Assembly: GCF_014873855.1 (NCBI RefSeq)
Contig: NZ_JADBEL010000010.1
Span: 62,001 to 126,000 of the forward strand
Length of the DNA: 64,000 nucleotides
Direction: 5' to 3'
Source: Sporosarcina limicola
GTDB lineage: Bacteria; Bacillota; Bacilli; Bacillales_A; Planococcaceae
Below the pieces are notes generated by a model. It was given only the letters and a program-made list of their open reading frames with translations, had not been told where the DNA came from and made no database searches. Position numbers and translations under genes: made by a program. Below, piece by piece: positions 1 to 9,537 of this stretch (the stretch's first letter is position 1; each line of letters begins with the position of its first letter).

Positions 1-689
1 CACTTGACGCTGTAGGAATAGTACTCCACCGCGTTCACTACATAGTGGGAGAAGCGGCGAATGGCACGAAAACAGAGGATGATCGTGCGAAATACAAAAT
101 CGAAATTGATGAGTTAAAAAAGCACCTTCAATCTATTTCAAATACTCAAATGGGGGGGAAATATATTTTTAATGGCACAAATACACTAACCCCAGTATGG
201 AAAGATGGTGTTTTCTCTAACGAAACACTTCCAGGCCCACCCCCAGTTCCGCCCTCTGCTCCAGGTTGGGATAAAGCAGTAAATATCGAAGTGACTGAGG
301 GAACCGAAATGACAGTAAACGTAACTGCAGTTAATATGTTCAAGGATTTAGATACGATGATGCAGAATATTGGGGATGCATTAGTCGGAACGCCAGGGAA
401 TCCTTCAAATAGTATTGAAATTAGTGCATTAATAAAGTCCGTAACAGATAACCTAGATGTTGTCCTTGAAAAACGTGCGGAACTAGGAGCACGTCAAAAT
501 CGTGCAGAAATGATGGAGAATCGTTTATCATCTCAAAACATTTCAACGATAAAGATGATGGATGATAACGAAGGCACCGATTATGAAAAAGCCATTTCAG
601 AATTAATGTTGCAAGAAACGTCTCACCGTGCGTCACTTGCAGTAGGCGCACGAATCATCCAACCGTCCTTGGTAGATTTTTTAAGATAA
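1..689 (+). CDS. flgL: Flagellar hook-filament junction protein FlgL (HAP3), 5' end outside the window
   Basis: The reading frame is open from the first bases of the window, so the start lies upstream; about 229 C-terminal residues are present of a family total near 300. The N-terminal part (LHRV, then AANGT and TEDD) matches the conserved helix of FlgL, and the C-terminus (YEKAISELMLQETSH, ending near SLVDFLR) is the flagellin-like D0 helix that packs into the axial filament. FlgL forms the junction ring between hook (through FlgK) and the flagellin filament. It precedes fliW-csrA-hag, an order common in Bacillales. A rho-independent terminator follows 40 bases after the stop. Confidence 0.9.
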   Translation, partial: LDAVGIVLHRVHYIVGEAANGTKTEDDRAKYKIEIDELKKHLQSISNTQMGGKYIFNGTNTLTPVWKDGVFSNETLPGPPPVPPSAPGWDKAVNIEVTEGTEMTVNVTAVNMFKDLDTMMQNIGDALVGTPGNPSNSIEISALIKSVTDNLDVVLEKRAELGARQNRAEMMENRLSSQNISTIKMMDDNEGTDYEKAISELMLQETSHRASLAVGARIIQPSLVDFLR

Positions 690-727
690 CATAAAGATGA
701 GTTAAGCTTTTTACTATTATAATCTAC

Positions 728-767
728 TAAGAAAGCGTTTGGATATCCTCCAAACGCTTTTCTTTAG
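728..767 (+). terminator. Rho-independent terminator after flgL
   Basis: An AAAGCGTTTGG / CCAAACGCTTT hairpin with a short loop is followed by a T-rich stretch. It lies 40 bases after the flgL stop and probably closes the upstream flagellar operon. Confidence 0.85.
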
Positions 768-965
768 AAGCTGAACCTATGGGACCCGAAGAAGCGTAAG
801 TGGGGGCATCAACTGCCCAAAACAGCTGTGGAATAAAGTTCGATTCCACTTTAAAGCCCGAATGGTTCGGACCAACAGGATGTTGGCCGCTTAGAGGAGA
901 GGGATTGACCTTTATCCCTCTTTGTTGCCGCAGGATGCGGTGTCTTAGTCTGAGTCCCTTTTTAT
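768..965. repeat. Dispersed palindromic intergenic repeat (modular Bacillales type)
   Basis: This non-coding stretch contains nested short palindromes: CCAACAGGATGTTGG, GAGGGATTGA facing TATCCCTC, and CCGCAGGATGCGG. The last two modules recur near 41.1 kb, and the GGATTGAA/TTCAATCC type recurs near 56.6 and 60.5 kb. Elements of this kind are common between genes in Bacillaceae and Planococcaceae genomes. No plausible gene was seen; the minus-strand frame across it has no ribosome site or recognisable sequence. Confidence 0.7.
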
Positions 966-1074
966 AATTAGTGAGGATAATGAATCCTCCTGATTGAAGT
1001 TTCACTTTATAGGTTTTTAAGCTCGGTTGAAAATCCAGCTGATGTAAACTAGTTAGCGGTCACTGTACAAAACG

Positions 1075-1106
1075 AAAAGACTAGGCTAACCAGCTTAGTC
1101 TTTTTA
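1075..1106 (+). terminator. Hairpin with T-run upstream of fliW
   Basis: The stem AAAAGACTA-g-GCT pairs with AGC-t-TAGTCTTTT around an AACC loop and runs into T residues. No gene ends just before it. It may terminate read-through across the repeat or an unannotated short transcript, or act as a leader attenuator for fliW. Confidence 0.6.
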
Positions 1107-1160
1107 AAAAATCCAAATAATGCTATTGTACATAACAGGAACTATAAAGGAGTAGATGAT

Positions 1161-1610
1161 ATGCGTATCCAAACAAAATTCTTCGGAGATGTCGAACTAT
1201 ATCTCGACCAAAGATGGACATTTCCGAAAGGGATTCCAGGATTTGAAGATGAAAAGGAATTTGCTTTGCTTCCCATAGAAAACAATTCAACCTTTCAAGT
1301 ATTACAATCCACAACAGATAGGGATATCGCCCTAATTGTCGCCAATCCATATCTATTAGTGGAGAATTACTCATTCGATATCGATGAACCGACAATCGAA
1401 CTACTCACTATCAAAGAAGCAGAAGACATCTTTGTACTAGCAGTTCTCACTTTAAAAGATCCGTTCGAAACTTCGACCATCAATTTACAGGCACCTGTTA
1501 TTTTTCAGTCCAAATCAAAAACAGCAAAACAGATGCTTATAAATGATACCGCATTTTCAATCCGTCATACAATTGGTACACAAGACACAGCCATCCAAGG
1601 GGAGGCGTGA
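1161..1610 (+). CDS. fliW: Flagellar assembly factor FliW
   Basis: A 149-residue protein of normal FliW length. The N-terminus (TKFFGDVEL, then FPKGIPGFEDEKEFALLPI) carries the family signature of a beta-barrel protein. In B. subtilis, FliW binds either newly made flagellin or CsrA, so free flagellin releases CsrA to repress hag translation. The neighbours csrA (3 bases downstream) and hag are the other two partners, and the csrA ribosome site lies inside the end of fliW, so the two are cotranscribed and probably coupled. The ATG follows AAAGG at a good distance. Confidence 0.93.
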   Translation: MRIQTKFFGDVELYLDQRWTFPKGIPGFEDEKEFALLPIENNSTFQVLQSTTDRDIALIVANPYLLVENYSFDIDEPTIELLTIKEAEDIFVLAVLTLKDPFETSTINLQAPVIFQSKSKTAKQMLINDTAFSIRHTIGTQDTAIQGEA

Positions 1611-1613
1611 AAG

Positions 1614-1835
1614 ATGCTAGTCTTATCTCGTAAATTAAACGAAACAATTCGAATTGGTGATGATATTGTGATTAGAGTGGTAGATATTAAGGGAGAAACC
1701 GTCCGGCTTGGAATCGAAGCACCTAAATCCATTGAAATTTTACGCGGTGAATTAATAACCTCTATATCTGAAACAAATACAGAGGCTATCCAACTCGATG
1801 CGTCCCTTTTTACAAAGTTATCAAAAAAACTTTGA
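1614..1835 (+). CDS. csrA: Carbon storage regulator CsrA, RNA-binding translational repressor
   Basis: A 73-residue protein beginning MLVLSRKLNETIRIGDDI, the invariant CsrA start, with RLGIEAPKSIEILR forming the GGA-binding surface together with the first strand. CsrA dimers bind GGA motifs in hairpin loops. Here the likely main target is the hag leader 120 bases downstream, which has a perfect hairpin with GGA in its loop and a second GGA in its Shine-Dalgarno sequence. The ATG follows GGGGAGG, which overlaps the fliW stop region. The length matches Bacillus CsrA (74). Confidence 0.95.
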   Translation: MLVLSRKLNETIRIGDDIVIRVVDIKGETVRLGIEAPKSIEILRGELITSISETNTEAIQLDASLFTKLSKKL

Positions 1836-1864
1836 AATACTTTTAAAGTACTTTTGAAAAAGAG

Positions 1865-1891
1865 TAAACAAATCCAATTCAAATCCGATAT
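1865..1891 (+). promoter_or_regulatory. Sigma-D promoter of hag
   Basis: TAAA (1865-1868), exactly 15 bases, then TCCGATAT (1884-1891). This matches the Bacillus sigma-D consensus TAAA-N15-GCCGATAT with one mismatch. It lies 111 bases before the hag start and leaves a leader long enough to hold the CsrA site. Confidence 0.88.
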
Positions 1892-1955
1892 TACTAGTGT
1901 AAGCAACAAGTAAGGAAGAACGGCCGATTCCTGAAAGTTGCAAACAAAAAAATGG

Positions 1956-1993
1956 GGTCCACACGGATGTGGGCCAACACATACTCAAGGAGG
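1956..1993 (+). promoter_or_regulatory. CsrA-binding hairpin and overlapping Shine-Dalgarno in the hag leader
   Basis: GGTCCACA (1956-1963) pairs fully, with one G-U, to TGTGGGCC (1968-1975), leaving a CGGA tetraloop. GGA in a short hairpin loop is the classical high-affinity CsrA site. A second GGA lies in the AGGAGG ribosome site at 1988-1993, 9 bases before the hag ATG. This two-site arrangement is that of the B. subtilis hag leader, where CsrA bridges both sites and blocks ribosomes until FliW removes it. Confidence 0.8.
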
Positions 1994-2002
1994 AAACACA
2001 CA

Positions 2003-2815
2003 ATGAGAATTAATCACAACATCTCGGCGCTCAACACACACCGCCAACTAACTTTCAACAACGCTAACGCTGCTAAGAGCCTAGAGAAATTATCTTCAGG
2101 TCTTCGCGTCAACCGTGCAGGAGACGACGCTGCAGGTCTTGCAATTTCTGAAAAAATGCGTGGACAAATCCGCGGTCTTGATATGGCTTCTAAAAACTCA
2201 CAAGATGGTATCTCTCTAATTCAAACAGCTGAGGGTGCATTGAACGAAACACACTCAATTCTTCAACGTATGCGTGAACTCGCTGTTCAATCAGCAACTG
2301 GTACGAACACAAATGAGGACCGTACTGCAATCGAAGCAGAAATTACTCAATTAAATTTTGAAATTGACCGTATCGCTACTTCAACACAGTTCAATACTAT
2401 GAACTTATTGGACGGTTCTCTTACAAGTATGGTTTTACATGTGGGTGCAAATGAAAATCAACAGATGAAATTTGCAATTGTTAGCATGGACTCTGAAGCA
2501 ATTGGTGTTGCAACTATAAACATAGCTACTCAAGCTGATTCTAACCTAGCAATCACTGTGATCGATGCTGCTATTAAGAAAGTATCAGATACACGTGCTG
2601 GACTTGGCGCGATTCAAAATCGTTTAGAGCACACAATCAATAACTTAGGTGCTTCTTCTGAAAACCTAACAGCAGCAGAATCACGCATCCGTGATGTTGA
2701 TATGGCAAAAGAAATGATGGAGTTCACAAAGAACAATATCTTGACACAAGCTTCACAAGCAATGCTTGCGCAAGCTAATCAACAGCCACAAGGTGTTCTA
2801 CAACTACTTCGTTAA
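2003..2815 (+). CDS. hag: Flagellin
   Basis: A 270-residue flagellin. The N-terminus [16 protein letters not shown] and the helix [19 protein letters not shown] are the conserved D0/D1 segments, and the C-terminus ([18 protein letters not shown]) is the matching D0 helix. The central region is short, so the filament has few or no outer D2/D3 domains. An ATG 51 bases upstream is in frame but lies in the CsrA hairpin; this start follows AGGAGG. Expected regulation is sigma-D transcription and CsrA/FliW translational control. Ser/Thr residues of the central domain are plausible sites for pseudaminic acid, given the Maf gene downstream and the pse operon at 8.5-14.2 kb. Confidence 0.96.
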   Translation: MRINHNISALNTHRQLTFNNANAAKSLEKLSSGLRVNRAGDDAAGLAISEKMRGQIRGLDMASKNSQDGISLIQTAEGALNETHSILQRMRELAVQSATGTNTNEDRTAIEAEITQLNFEIDRIATSTQFNTMNLLDGSLTSMVLHVGANENQQMKFAIVSMDSEAIGVATINIATQADSNLAITVIDAAIKKVSDTRAGLGAIQNRLEHTINNLGASSENLTAAESRIRDVDMAKEMMEFTKNNILTQASQAMLAQANQQPQGVLQLLR

Positions 2816-2831
2816 TTTATAATCATTTCTG

Positions 2832-2867
2832 AAAAATTAGATAGCCGTAATTGGCTATCTAATTTTT
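2832..2867 (+). terminator. Rho-independent terminator of hag
   Basis: A 15-bp stem, AAAAATTAGATAGCC with GGCTATCTAATTTTT, has a 6-base loop and ends in T residues. It ends 20 bases before the next gene, so some read-through into the 2888 gene and Maf gene is possible. Confidence 0.88.
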
Positions 2868-2887
2868 AAATTGGAGGAATTTATAAA

Positions 2888-3403
2888 ATGATCTATGTAA
2901 ATGAGCTACTGGTTACAGAAGAAAAAAGTCGGGAAACGGCAGTTCAACTAGTAACGGAGTATTTAGCTACTAAAAAACTAGTTTTAATAAGTGGGAACAA
3001 TGAAATATTGAACGAAGAAGAAATTAGATTACTTATTACTGAACAACCAGCAGTTCTTAAGTTGACTGCACTTCATTCTAATGAAGTGCTAAGAGATTTC
3101 AAAGAAGAATTGCATAACTATATAGTGAAAATAGAAGAATATGTCGAGGATACTCGGGAATCGGAAAACTTTACTTCTGCTATGAATAGCTTCGTTCAAG
3201 TTGCGGAGGCGTTATTAGAGTTCGAGGCTGTTGCAAATTATTTGCGAAAAAAATTGATTAATCATCAACAAATACAAGCTATTTCAACAAAAGCATTAAG
3301 CCAGGCTGAAGAAGGTGACAGCGAGTATATTCTCGATCTAATCGAGTACGAATTATTACCGATTTTACATCAATTTATAGACGAAACAAACGAGGAGATG
3401 TAA
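2888..3403 (+). CDS. Uncharacterised acidic helical protein between flagellin and its glycosyltransferase
   Basis: I do not recognise this 171-residue protein. It starts MIYVNELLVTEEKSRETAVQ after GGAGGAAT, is rich in Glu and Leu, looks mostly alpha-helical, and has no signal peptide, membrane segment or cysteine cluster. The C-terminal half (residues about 90-165) has heptad-like spacing typical of small chaperones or adaptor proteins. It ends one base before the Maf-type glycosyltransferase start (TAA-G-ATG), so the two are surely cotranscribed and probably translationally coupled. Position suggests, but does not prove, a role as partner of the glycosyltransferase or of flagellin. It could equally be an unrelated regulator. 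Confidence 0.75.
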   Translation: MIYVNELLVTEEKSRETAVQLVTEYLATKKLVLISGNNEILNEEEIRLLITEQPAVLKLTALHSNEVLRDFKEELHNYIVKIEEYVEDTRESENFTSAMNSFVQVAEALLEFEAVANYLRKKLINHQQIQAISTKALSQAEEGDSEYILDLIEYELLPILHQFIDETNEEM

Positions 3404-3404
3404 G

Positions 3405-5090
3405 ATGTCATACATAGTAAGTCGAGTGCAATCGGACTCGGGACAAGATATATACATGTATGAAAAAAATGGACAGAAAATCGGCTTAAACTCACTTTAT
3501 TCACCAGGAAAGGAAGCGGAGCGTTTTATAAAAAAGCTTGAATACTTGGAAAAGAACTTTGTAATACTGATCGGCTTTGGGAATGGTGCATTATTAGAGG
3601 GGCTTTTAAAGAGCAAAGCTTATGATCGAAATATTCATTTTCTCTTTATCGAACCTTTTTGTGAAGTGGAAGTGAGTGATGATTTAGCAAATCAAATAAC
3701 AAGTACCCATAAAGTATCTTTTTTCTATGCAGAAAATTTTAATGCCATTACTTTTTCTAAATATATAGCGAAGTATATGTCCATTCCTGTTTCGATTCAA
3801 GTACATCCTAATTATTCAAAGATTGAAGACCCAGTAATAAAAGATTGTTTACAAGTAATTACTGACGGTATTGAGACAGTTCAAGTATTCAAAAATACAC
3901 AAGCAGCATTTGCAATTGACTGGATTATCGAACCATTATTAAACATTCGTTCGTTACCCAAATCAATGAATATTAAAAGTTTTCAAGGTAAGTATAAAGG
4001 TGAACGAGCTATTCTTGTTGCTTCGGGTCCTTCTTTAAAAGAACACATCCCATTTTTGCAAGATAATAAAGAATCTTTTCATCTTTTTTCAGTCGGTTCA
4101 GCGTTACGTGCCTTACTTGTTAATGATATAGAACCGGATTATGTCGTTACGATGGATGCAGGTGCTACGAACTATGAGACCCATTTCAAAGACCTAAACT
4201 ATAACGGAGCTCTTATTTATGAAACCGTCTCTAATTCGAAAATTCAAGATAATCATAAAGGTTCCTTAATCGTGAGCAGAAATATAGCTGAACATATAAC
4301 CGTACAATTTTCGGATGAAATGTATTCATTTACTCAAACATCTCCTTCCGTTGCGATTCTAGCGTTACAGGTGATTGCCTATTTAGGTTTTTCTGAAGTA
4401 TATTTTGTTGGACAAGACTTGGCTTTAGTAGATGGGGAGTATTATGCAAAGGACGTTCAACATCATGAGGCTGTAAAAAATATAAAGGAAGAATTGCTAG
4501 TGGTAAATAACCAAGGGAAACAAGTAGGAACGACGCGCGCGTTAAAAATATTTTTAGAAGCATTTGAGGAACTTATCAAAAACTTACCTAATGAAATGTC
4601 ACTCTATAATCTATCTGAGCAAGGTGCAAAAATTGAAGGTACTCAATTTATAAAAGAAAGCACTATTTTAAAAGGGAATAAGAAAAATAGTACAGTTCCA
4701 AAACAATTAATCCAGTCATCAGTAGATCCAAATCATTTTATTCAGACGTTTATTGTGAAATTAGATGCATTAAAGAGGGATGTATTGGTTGCAAGCGCAG
4801 GTTTGAAGCGACATATCAAGATTGGTGTTGTGAACACAAATGACATGTCGAAGGTGTTAAGAGACTTCAGAAAAGCATCGAAGCATACCATTTTAGAAGA
4901 CGTCATATTGGCCAATTTGAAATTTGTGTTTAATAGCATTGTTAATAACATCCAGTTGTTAAGTAGTGAACAAAACAATACGAGTAAAGGCTATCTTGCA
5001 TTAATTAAAGAACTTGAAACTTTCTATAGACTAGTCATAGCCTATTGTGATGAAATTAGTAAAGATAAGCGATTAACACAATATAAATAA
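3405..5090 (+). CDS. Motility accessory factor (Maf)-type flagellin glycosyltransferase, DUF115 family
   Basis: A 561-residue soluble protein. Residues about 195-300 carry the DUF115/Maf core: GERAILVASGPSL, then VGSALRALL, then EPDYVVTMDAG. Later GFSEVYFVGQDLA completes the sialyltransferase-like nucleotide-binding fold. Maf proteins in Campylobacter, Aeromonas and Geobacillus attach nonulosonic acids to flagellin, and the complete pseudaminic acid operon 3.5 kb downstream is the expected donor supply. The start follows GGAG and nearly abuts the previous gene. The core is shared with archaeal MptE pyrophosphokinases, but context strongly favours flagellin modification. A bidirectional terminator follows. 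Confidence 0.85.
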   Translation: MSYIVSRVQSDSGQDIYMYEKNGQKIGLNSLYSPGKEAERFIKKLEYLEKNFVILIGFGNGALLEGLLKSKAYDRNIHFLFIEPFCEVEVSDDLANQITSTHKVSFFYAENFNAITFSKYIAKYMSIPVSIQVHPNYSKIEDPVIKDCLQVITDGIETVQVFKNTQAAFAIDWIIEPLLNIRSLPKSMNIKSFQGKYKGERAILVASGPSLKEHIPFLQDNKESFHLFSVGSALRALLVNDIEPDYVVTMDAGATNYETHFKDLNYNGALIYETVSNSKIQDNHKGSLIVSRNIAEHITVQFSDEMYSFTQTSPSVAILALQVIAYLGFSEVYFVGQDLALVDGEYYAKDVQHHEAVKNIKEELLVVNNQGKQVGTTRALKIFLEAFEELIKNLPNEMSLYNLSEQGAKIEGTQFIKESTILKGNKKNSTVPKQLIQSSVDPNHFIQTFIVKLDALKRDVLVASAGLKRHIKIGVVNTNDMSKVLRDFRKASKHTILEDVILANLKFVFNSIVNNIQLLSSEQNNTSKGYLALIKELETFYRLVIAYCDEISKDKRLTQYK

Positions 5091-5127
5091 AGAGACATGG
5101 CTTGAATTGCAGCCATGTCTCTTTATT
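5086..5127. terminator. Bidirectional terminator between convergent genes
   Basis: A 17-bp perfect stem (AATAAAGAGACATGGCT and its complement) with an 8-base loop has A/T tails on both sides. It can serve the Maf gene on + and the VWA/TIG gene on -. Its first bases overlap the Maf stop codon. Confidence 0.85.
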
Positions 5128-5132
5128 AGTTG

Positions 5133-8100
5133 TTAGTTGTAAGTAAATTGTGTAGTTGCTGTTTCACCATGAAGTTCTAATGTTAGATCGACTATACCTG
5201 GTGTCCCAGCAGGTATAGCTACTCTAATTCGTGTGTCTGCTAGAATTGTAAAGGTTGTCGTATTTCCACCGACTGTGACAGTCATGTTCTTATCAAAATT
5301 ACCTCCAAAAAGAACAATACTATAACCGCCTGTTGCAGCGCCATTATCCAAAGATAAACTTCTAATAAAAGGTTTGATTCCTTGATATAAATATGCGTCT
5401 TGTAAAGTGGCTTCTTGTAAGTCTGTATTGACTACTTTTACCGAAAACAACCCTATATGATCTACTTTTGGTGTACGTAATGTTATTTCCGTATCAGATA
5501 CAAAAGTTATTCCCGCAGCTTTGTCTCCAAAATATACTTTTACACCGCGAATAAAGTTTTGACCTGAAATTGTAACAGTTTCATTTCCAGCTACTGAACC
5601 AGCGGTACTAGAAAGTGATGTAATGATTGGTGCAAGTACTGGTGCTGGTTCTGTATACGTAAAACCATTAGTTAGAACAGCAAATTGACCATCTGCATTT
5701 AAGACTTTTACATCTACTGCACCTGCTACGTTGCTAATTGGAACTACAACTCGTACTCTAGTTTGGGAAAGAAATGTGAAAGTTGCTTCTTGGTCACCAA
5801 TAAATACTTTTGAAGAACTTTCAAGGTTTTTACCAGAAAGTAGGATACTTTTTGGCTGACCCGTTAAAACAGTATTTTCTGAGATAGACGTAATTTCAGG
5901 ACCAGGCAGTGGGGGTGGCGTTAAATATTCGTACGCACTGTCTAGTATAGAAAAAGATGCATCAGGATTTTCGGCTTTTACGGGTACGAAACCTGGAGCT
6001 GTAGCCGCTGGTACGTTTACTCGTAATTTGCTCGCCGATATGAAAGTGACTACTACTTCTTCGGTTCCAAAATAAATCTTCACCTGTGGATTGAAATTTC
6101 TCCCGAAAATATATATGCTTTCCCCACCTGTAGTAAGACCGCTTATCGCTGATAGATGGGATAGTTGGACAGCAGGAGCTGGTGGTGGCGTTAAATATTT
6201 ATACGCATCCTCTAATACAGCGAAGCTGGCATCAGGGTTTTCAGCTTTTACGGATACAAATCCTGGAGCTGTAGCCGCTGGTGCGTCTACTCGCAATTTG
6301 CTTGCCGATATGAAAGTGGCTGCTATTTCTTCGGTTCCAAAATAGACTTTCACATTTGGATCAAAATTTTTCCCGAAAATATAAATGCTTTCCCCACCTG
6401 TAGTAAGACCACTTGTTACTGACAGATAGCTTAGTTCGATAACAGGAGCTAGTGGTGGTGTTAGGTACTCATAGGCATCCTCTAATACAGCGAAGCTGGC
6501 GTCAGGGTTTTCAGCTTTTACAGATACTAAACCTGGAGCAGTAGCCGCTGGCGCTTTTATATTTACTCTACTTGCTGATATGAATGTAACGGGTACTTCT
6601 TCACCAGCAAAATAAATTTTGACATGTCGATCAAAATTCTTCCCGAAAATATTAATTGACTCTCCACCTATCATTTTGCCGCTCTTCATTGAAAGGTAAT
6701 CCAGTTCTAAGACGGGTGGAGGTGGTGGTGTCAAATACGTATATGCATCTACTAACTTTGCATTCGTCATATCTGGGTTTACTACTTTAATAGAGACTAA
6801 TCCACTTTTAGCAGCAGCAGGAGATGTTGCGATTAACCTGCTTCCTGAAATGAATGAGTAGGTGGCTTCAATATCACCAAAAAATACTTTAGCACCGGGT
6901 AAGAAGTTTGAACCGGAAATAGAAACGAAATTTCCACCTTCAAATGGCCCTTCGGCAGGTGATACAGAAGTAATCGTTGGATCTGCATAATAATTGTAAT
7001 TTCCAATTGCAAATTGTCGATCGGTGTTCTCAACTTTAACAATCACAGTGCCCTGTTTTCCAGCAGGTGCCGTAACAACGATTTCGTTGTCCGTAACCGA
7101 AGTCACGGTTGCTAGTTTAGCGCCGAAATAAACTTTTGCTCCGGCTAAGAAATTTTCACCAGTGATTGTTACTGTTTCTCCACCGGCTGGAATGCCTTTA
7201 CTTTCAGTTATGCTTGTAATGATTGGTGCAAGGTTTTTAATCTCGACGATTGGGTTTGTTGAGTTTAATGTTTTTGTTAAACCATCTCCGATATCAAAGG
7301 TTGTAGACGTTTGAGCGATCGGATATTTACCTGCAACAGCATCATTTTTTGCGCGAATTTGGTAAGTGAAGCTAAGTTCATCTGTTTTTAATTCTGAGAT
7401 GAACCATGTAATTGTGTTGCCAGTAACAGTTGGTCTAGGGATATGATTGTCATAAGAACCTGGGACCAATTCGAACGCTGAGGAAATTGTGTCTGTAATG
7501 CTAACGTTATAAGCAGATGCAAGACCGATTTCTTCTACAATCTTTCTATAAACATCTGATAATCCAACAGAACCTAAAACAAAGTGATGATGTTTTGCTG
7601 AAGAAGCCATATCCATTAACAGTAGATTTGGAGCACTAGTTGCTGGATTTTCATTGGGTCCCAATAATGCAATTGAGTAGAAAGTAATTCCCGCATTCTT
7701 TGCAGCGCTTGAGGCAGCAAGAGCTTCGGGGTGACTATTAGCAGCACCATCCGTCATAATGACAATTGTTGGCTGAGCATCTGCACGGTGGTTTGCAAGT
7801 GTTGCTGTAGCTACTTGAATCGCTTCACTCGTATTTGTATTACCACCCAGTCGGATTGTATCTACATACGCTTTTGCTGCCTCTTTGTCAGTTGTTAGCG
7901 GGAATGAGGATGCCTTGGTACTGTAATCTACAATTCCCACTTTATGTTTCGTTAAATCCATCAAATTGATGAATTCTTTTGCTGCATCTTTAGCAGCGTC
8001 AAGTCTGTTATCATCAGCCATACTACCTGACTTATCGATAATTAAGATAACGTCATTGGGCTTCACGAAAGTGGAATCCTGTGGTGTTCCCTTAACGGTA

Positions 8101-8270
8101 AGTGTGACGTCTGTGACTTTACCTTTTGTAAGTATATTCTCACTTACTGTTTTAGTGATATTCAGCAGATTGCCACTTGTATTCGGAGCAGCTTCTGTTG
8201 AATTTGGTACAGCTATGCCGATAATAAGGATAGCTACTAAAATTACTTTTAGACTTTTAAATAATTTCAT
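5133..8270 (-). CDS. Secreted von Willebrand factor A protein with eight IPT/TIG repeats
   Basis: A 1045-residue exported protein. Residues 1-28 form a signal peptide ending near STEAA. Residues about 60-260 form a VWA domain with a complete metal site (DKSGSM, a central Thr, then MTDGA). A DUF11-like beta domain follows to about 350, then eight IPT/TIG Ig-like repeats to the C-terminus. Repeats 3-5 are exact 90-residue units separated by proline linkers (LTPPP), indicating recent duplication. No LPXTG anchor or C-terminal membrane helix is visible, so it is released or held non-covalently. An ATG 9 bases upstream overlaps the ribosome site; this start follows AAGGGATG. The promoter is a perfect sigma-D match, tying it to the motility regulon. 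Function is unknown; an adhesin or filament-associated protein fits. Confidence 0.85.
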   Translation of the reverse strand: MKLFKSLKVILVAILIIGIAVPNSTEAAPNTSGNLLNITKTVSENILTKGKVTDVTLTVKGTPQDSTFVKPNDVILIIDKSGSMADDNRLDAAKDAAKEFINLMDLTKHKVGIVDYSTKASSFPLTTDKEAAKAYVDTIRLGGNTNTSEAIQVATATLANHRADAQPTIVIMTDGAANSHPEALAASSAAKNAGITFYSIALLGPNENPATSAPNLLLMDMASSAKHHHFVLGSVGLSDVYRKIVEEIGLASAYNVSITDTISSAFELVPGSYDNHIPRPTVTGNTITWFISELKTDELSFTYQIRAKNDAVAGKYPIAQTSTTFDIGDGLTKTLNSTNPIVEIKNLAPIITSITESKGIPAGGETVTITGENFLAGAKVYFGAKLATVTSVTDNEIVVTAPAGKQGTVIVKVENTDRQFAIGNYNYYADPTITSVSPAEGPFEGGNFVSISGSNFLPGAKVFFGDIEATYSFISGSRLIATSPAAAKSGLVSIKVVNPDMTNAKLVDAYTYLTPPPPPVLELDYLSMKSGKMIGGESINIFGKNFDRHVKIYFAGEEVPVTFISASRVNIKAPAATAPGLVSVKAENPDASFAVLEDAYEYLTPPLAPVIELSYLSVTSGLTTGGESIYIFGKNFDPNVKVYFGTEEIAATFISASKLRVDAPAATAPGFVSVKAENPDASFAVLEDAYKYLTPPPAPAVQLSHLSAISGLTTGGESIYIFGRNFNPQVKIYFGTEEVVVTFISASKLRVNVPAATAPGFVPVKAENPDASFSILDSAYEYLTPPPLPGPEITSISENTVLTGQPKSILLSGKNLESSSKVFIGDQEATFTFLSQTRVRVVVPISNVAGAVDVKVLNADGQFAVLTNGFTYTEPAPVLAPIITSLSSTAGSVAGNETVTISGQNFIRGVKVYFGDKAAGITFVSDTEITLRTPKVDHIGLFSVKVVNTDLQEATLQDAYLYQGIKPFIRSLSLDNGAATGGYSIVLFGGNFDKNMTVTVGGNTTTFTILADTRIRVAIPAGTPGIVDLTLELHGETATTQFTYN
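5900..6720. repeat. Three tandem 270-bp units inside the VWA/TIG gene
   Basis: Blocks beginning near 5913, 6183 and 6453 repeat at 270-bp spacing with high DNA identity (for example GGTGG(C/T)GTTA at each block start), corresponding to TIG repeats 5, 4 and 3. The period is a whole number of codons, so unit gain or loss would keep the frame. Confidence 0.8.
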
Positions 8271-8313
8271 ACAAATCATCCCTTTCTTGTTTTGTAGTGC
8301 TATTTCATTATTT

Positions 8314-8340
8314 ATATCGGCAGGATAAAAGGCTTGTTTA
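8314..8340 (-). promoter_or_regulatory. Sigma-D promoter of the VWA/TIG gene
   Basis: Read on the minus strand: TAAA (8340-8337), exactly 15 bases, then GCCGATAT (8321-8314). This is a perfect match to the Bacillus sigma-D consensus, 44 bases before the chosen start codon. It is better than the hag promoter itself. Confidence 0.9.
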
Positions 8341-8539
8341 GTTCCTTTTTTAAAATTTTTAGAGTTGAGTTCCTTTGAACTATTATATGGAAGTCTATTG
8401 TGGAAATAGTTAAAGTTTGGTTGTTAATCGTTTAGAAAGCTGTTGATAATGTATTTATTTAAACAAGCGTATAGCATTTTATTATCATCTGGTAATAGTA
8501 TGATAAAGTAAAAAGTGGAATCATTGATGAAGAAAATGA

Positions 8540-9535
<996 letters not shown>

Positions 9536-9537
9536 CG

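Noticed and set aside
727..1005. 92-residue minus-strand frame
   Set aside because: It runs through the flgL terminator and a palindromic repeat, has no ribosome site, and its translation looks like no protein family.
3405..5090. Annotation as 6-hydroxymethylpterin pyrophosphokinase (MptE)
   Set aside because: The DUF115 core is shared, but length, location beside flagellin and the nearby pse operon indicate the Maf flagellin glycosyltransferase branch.
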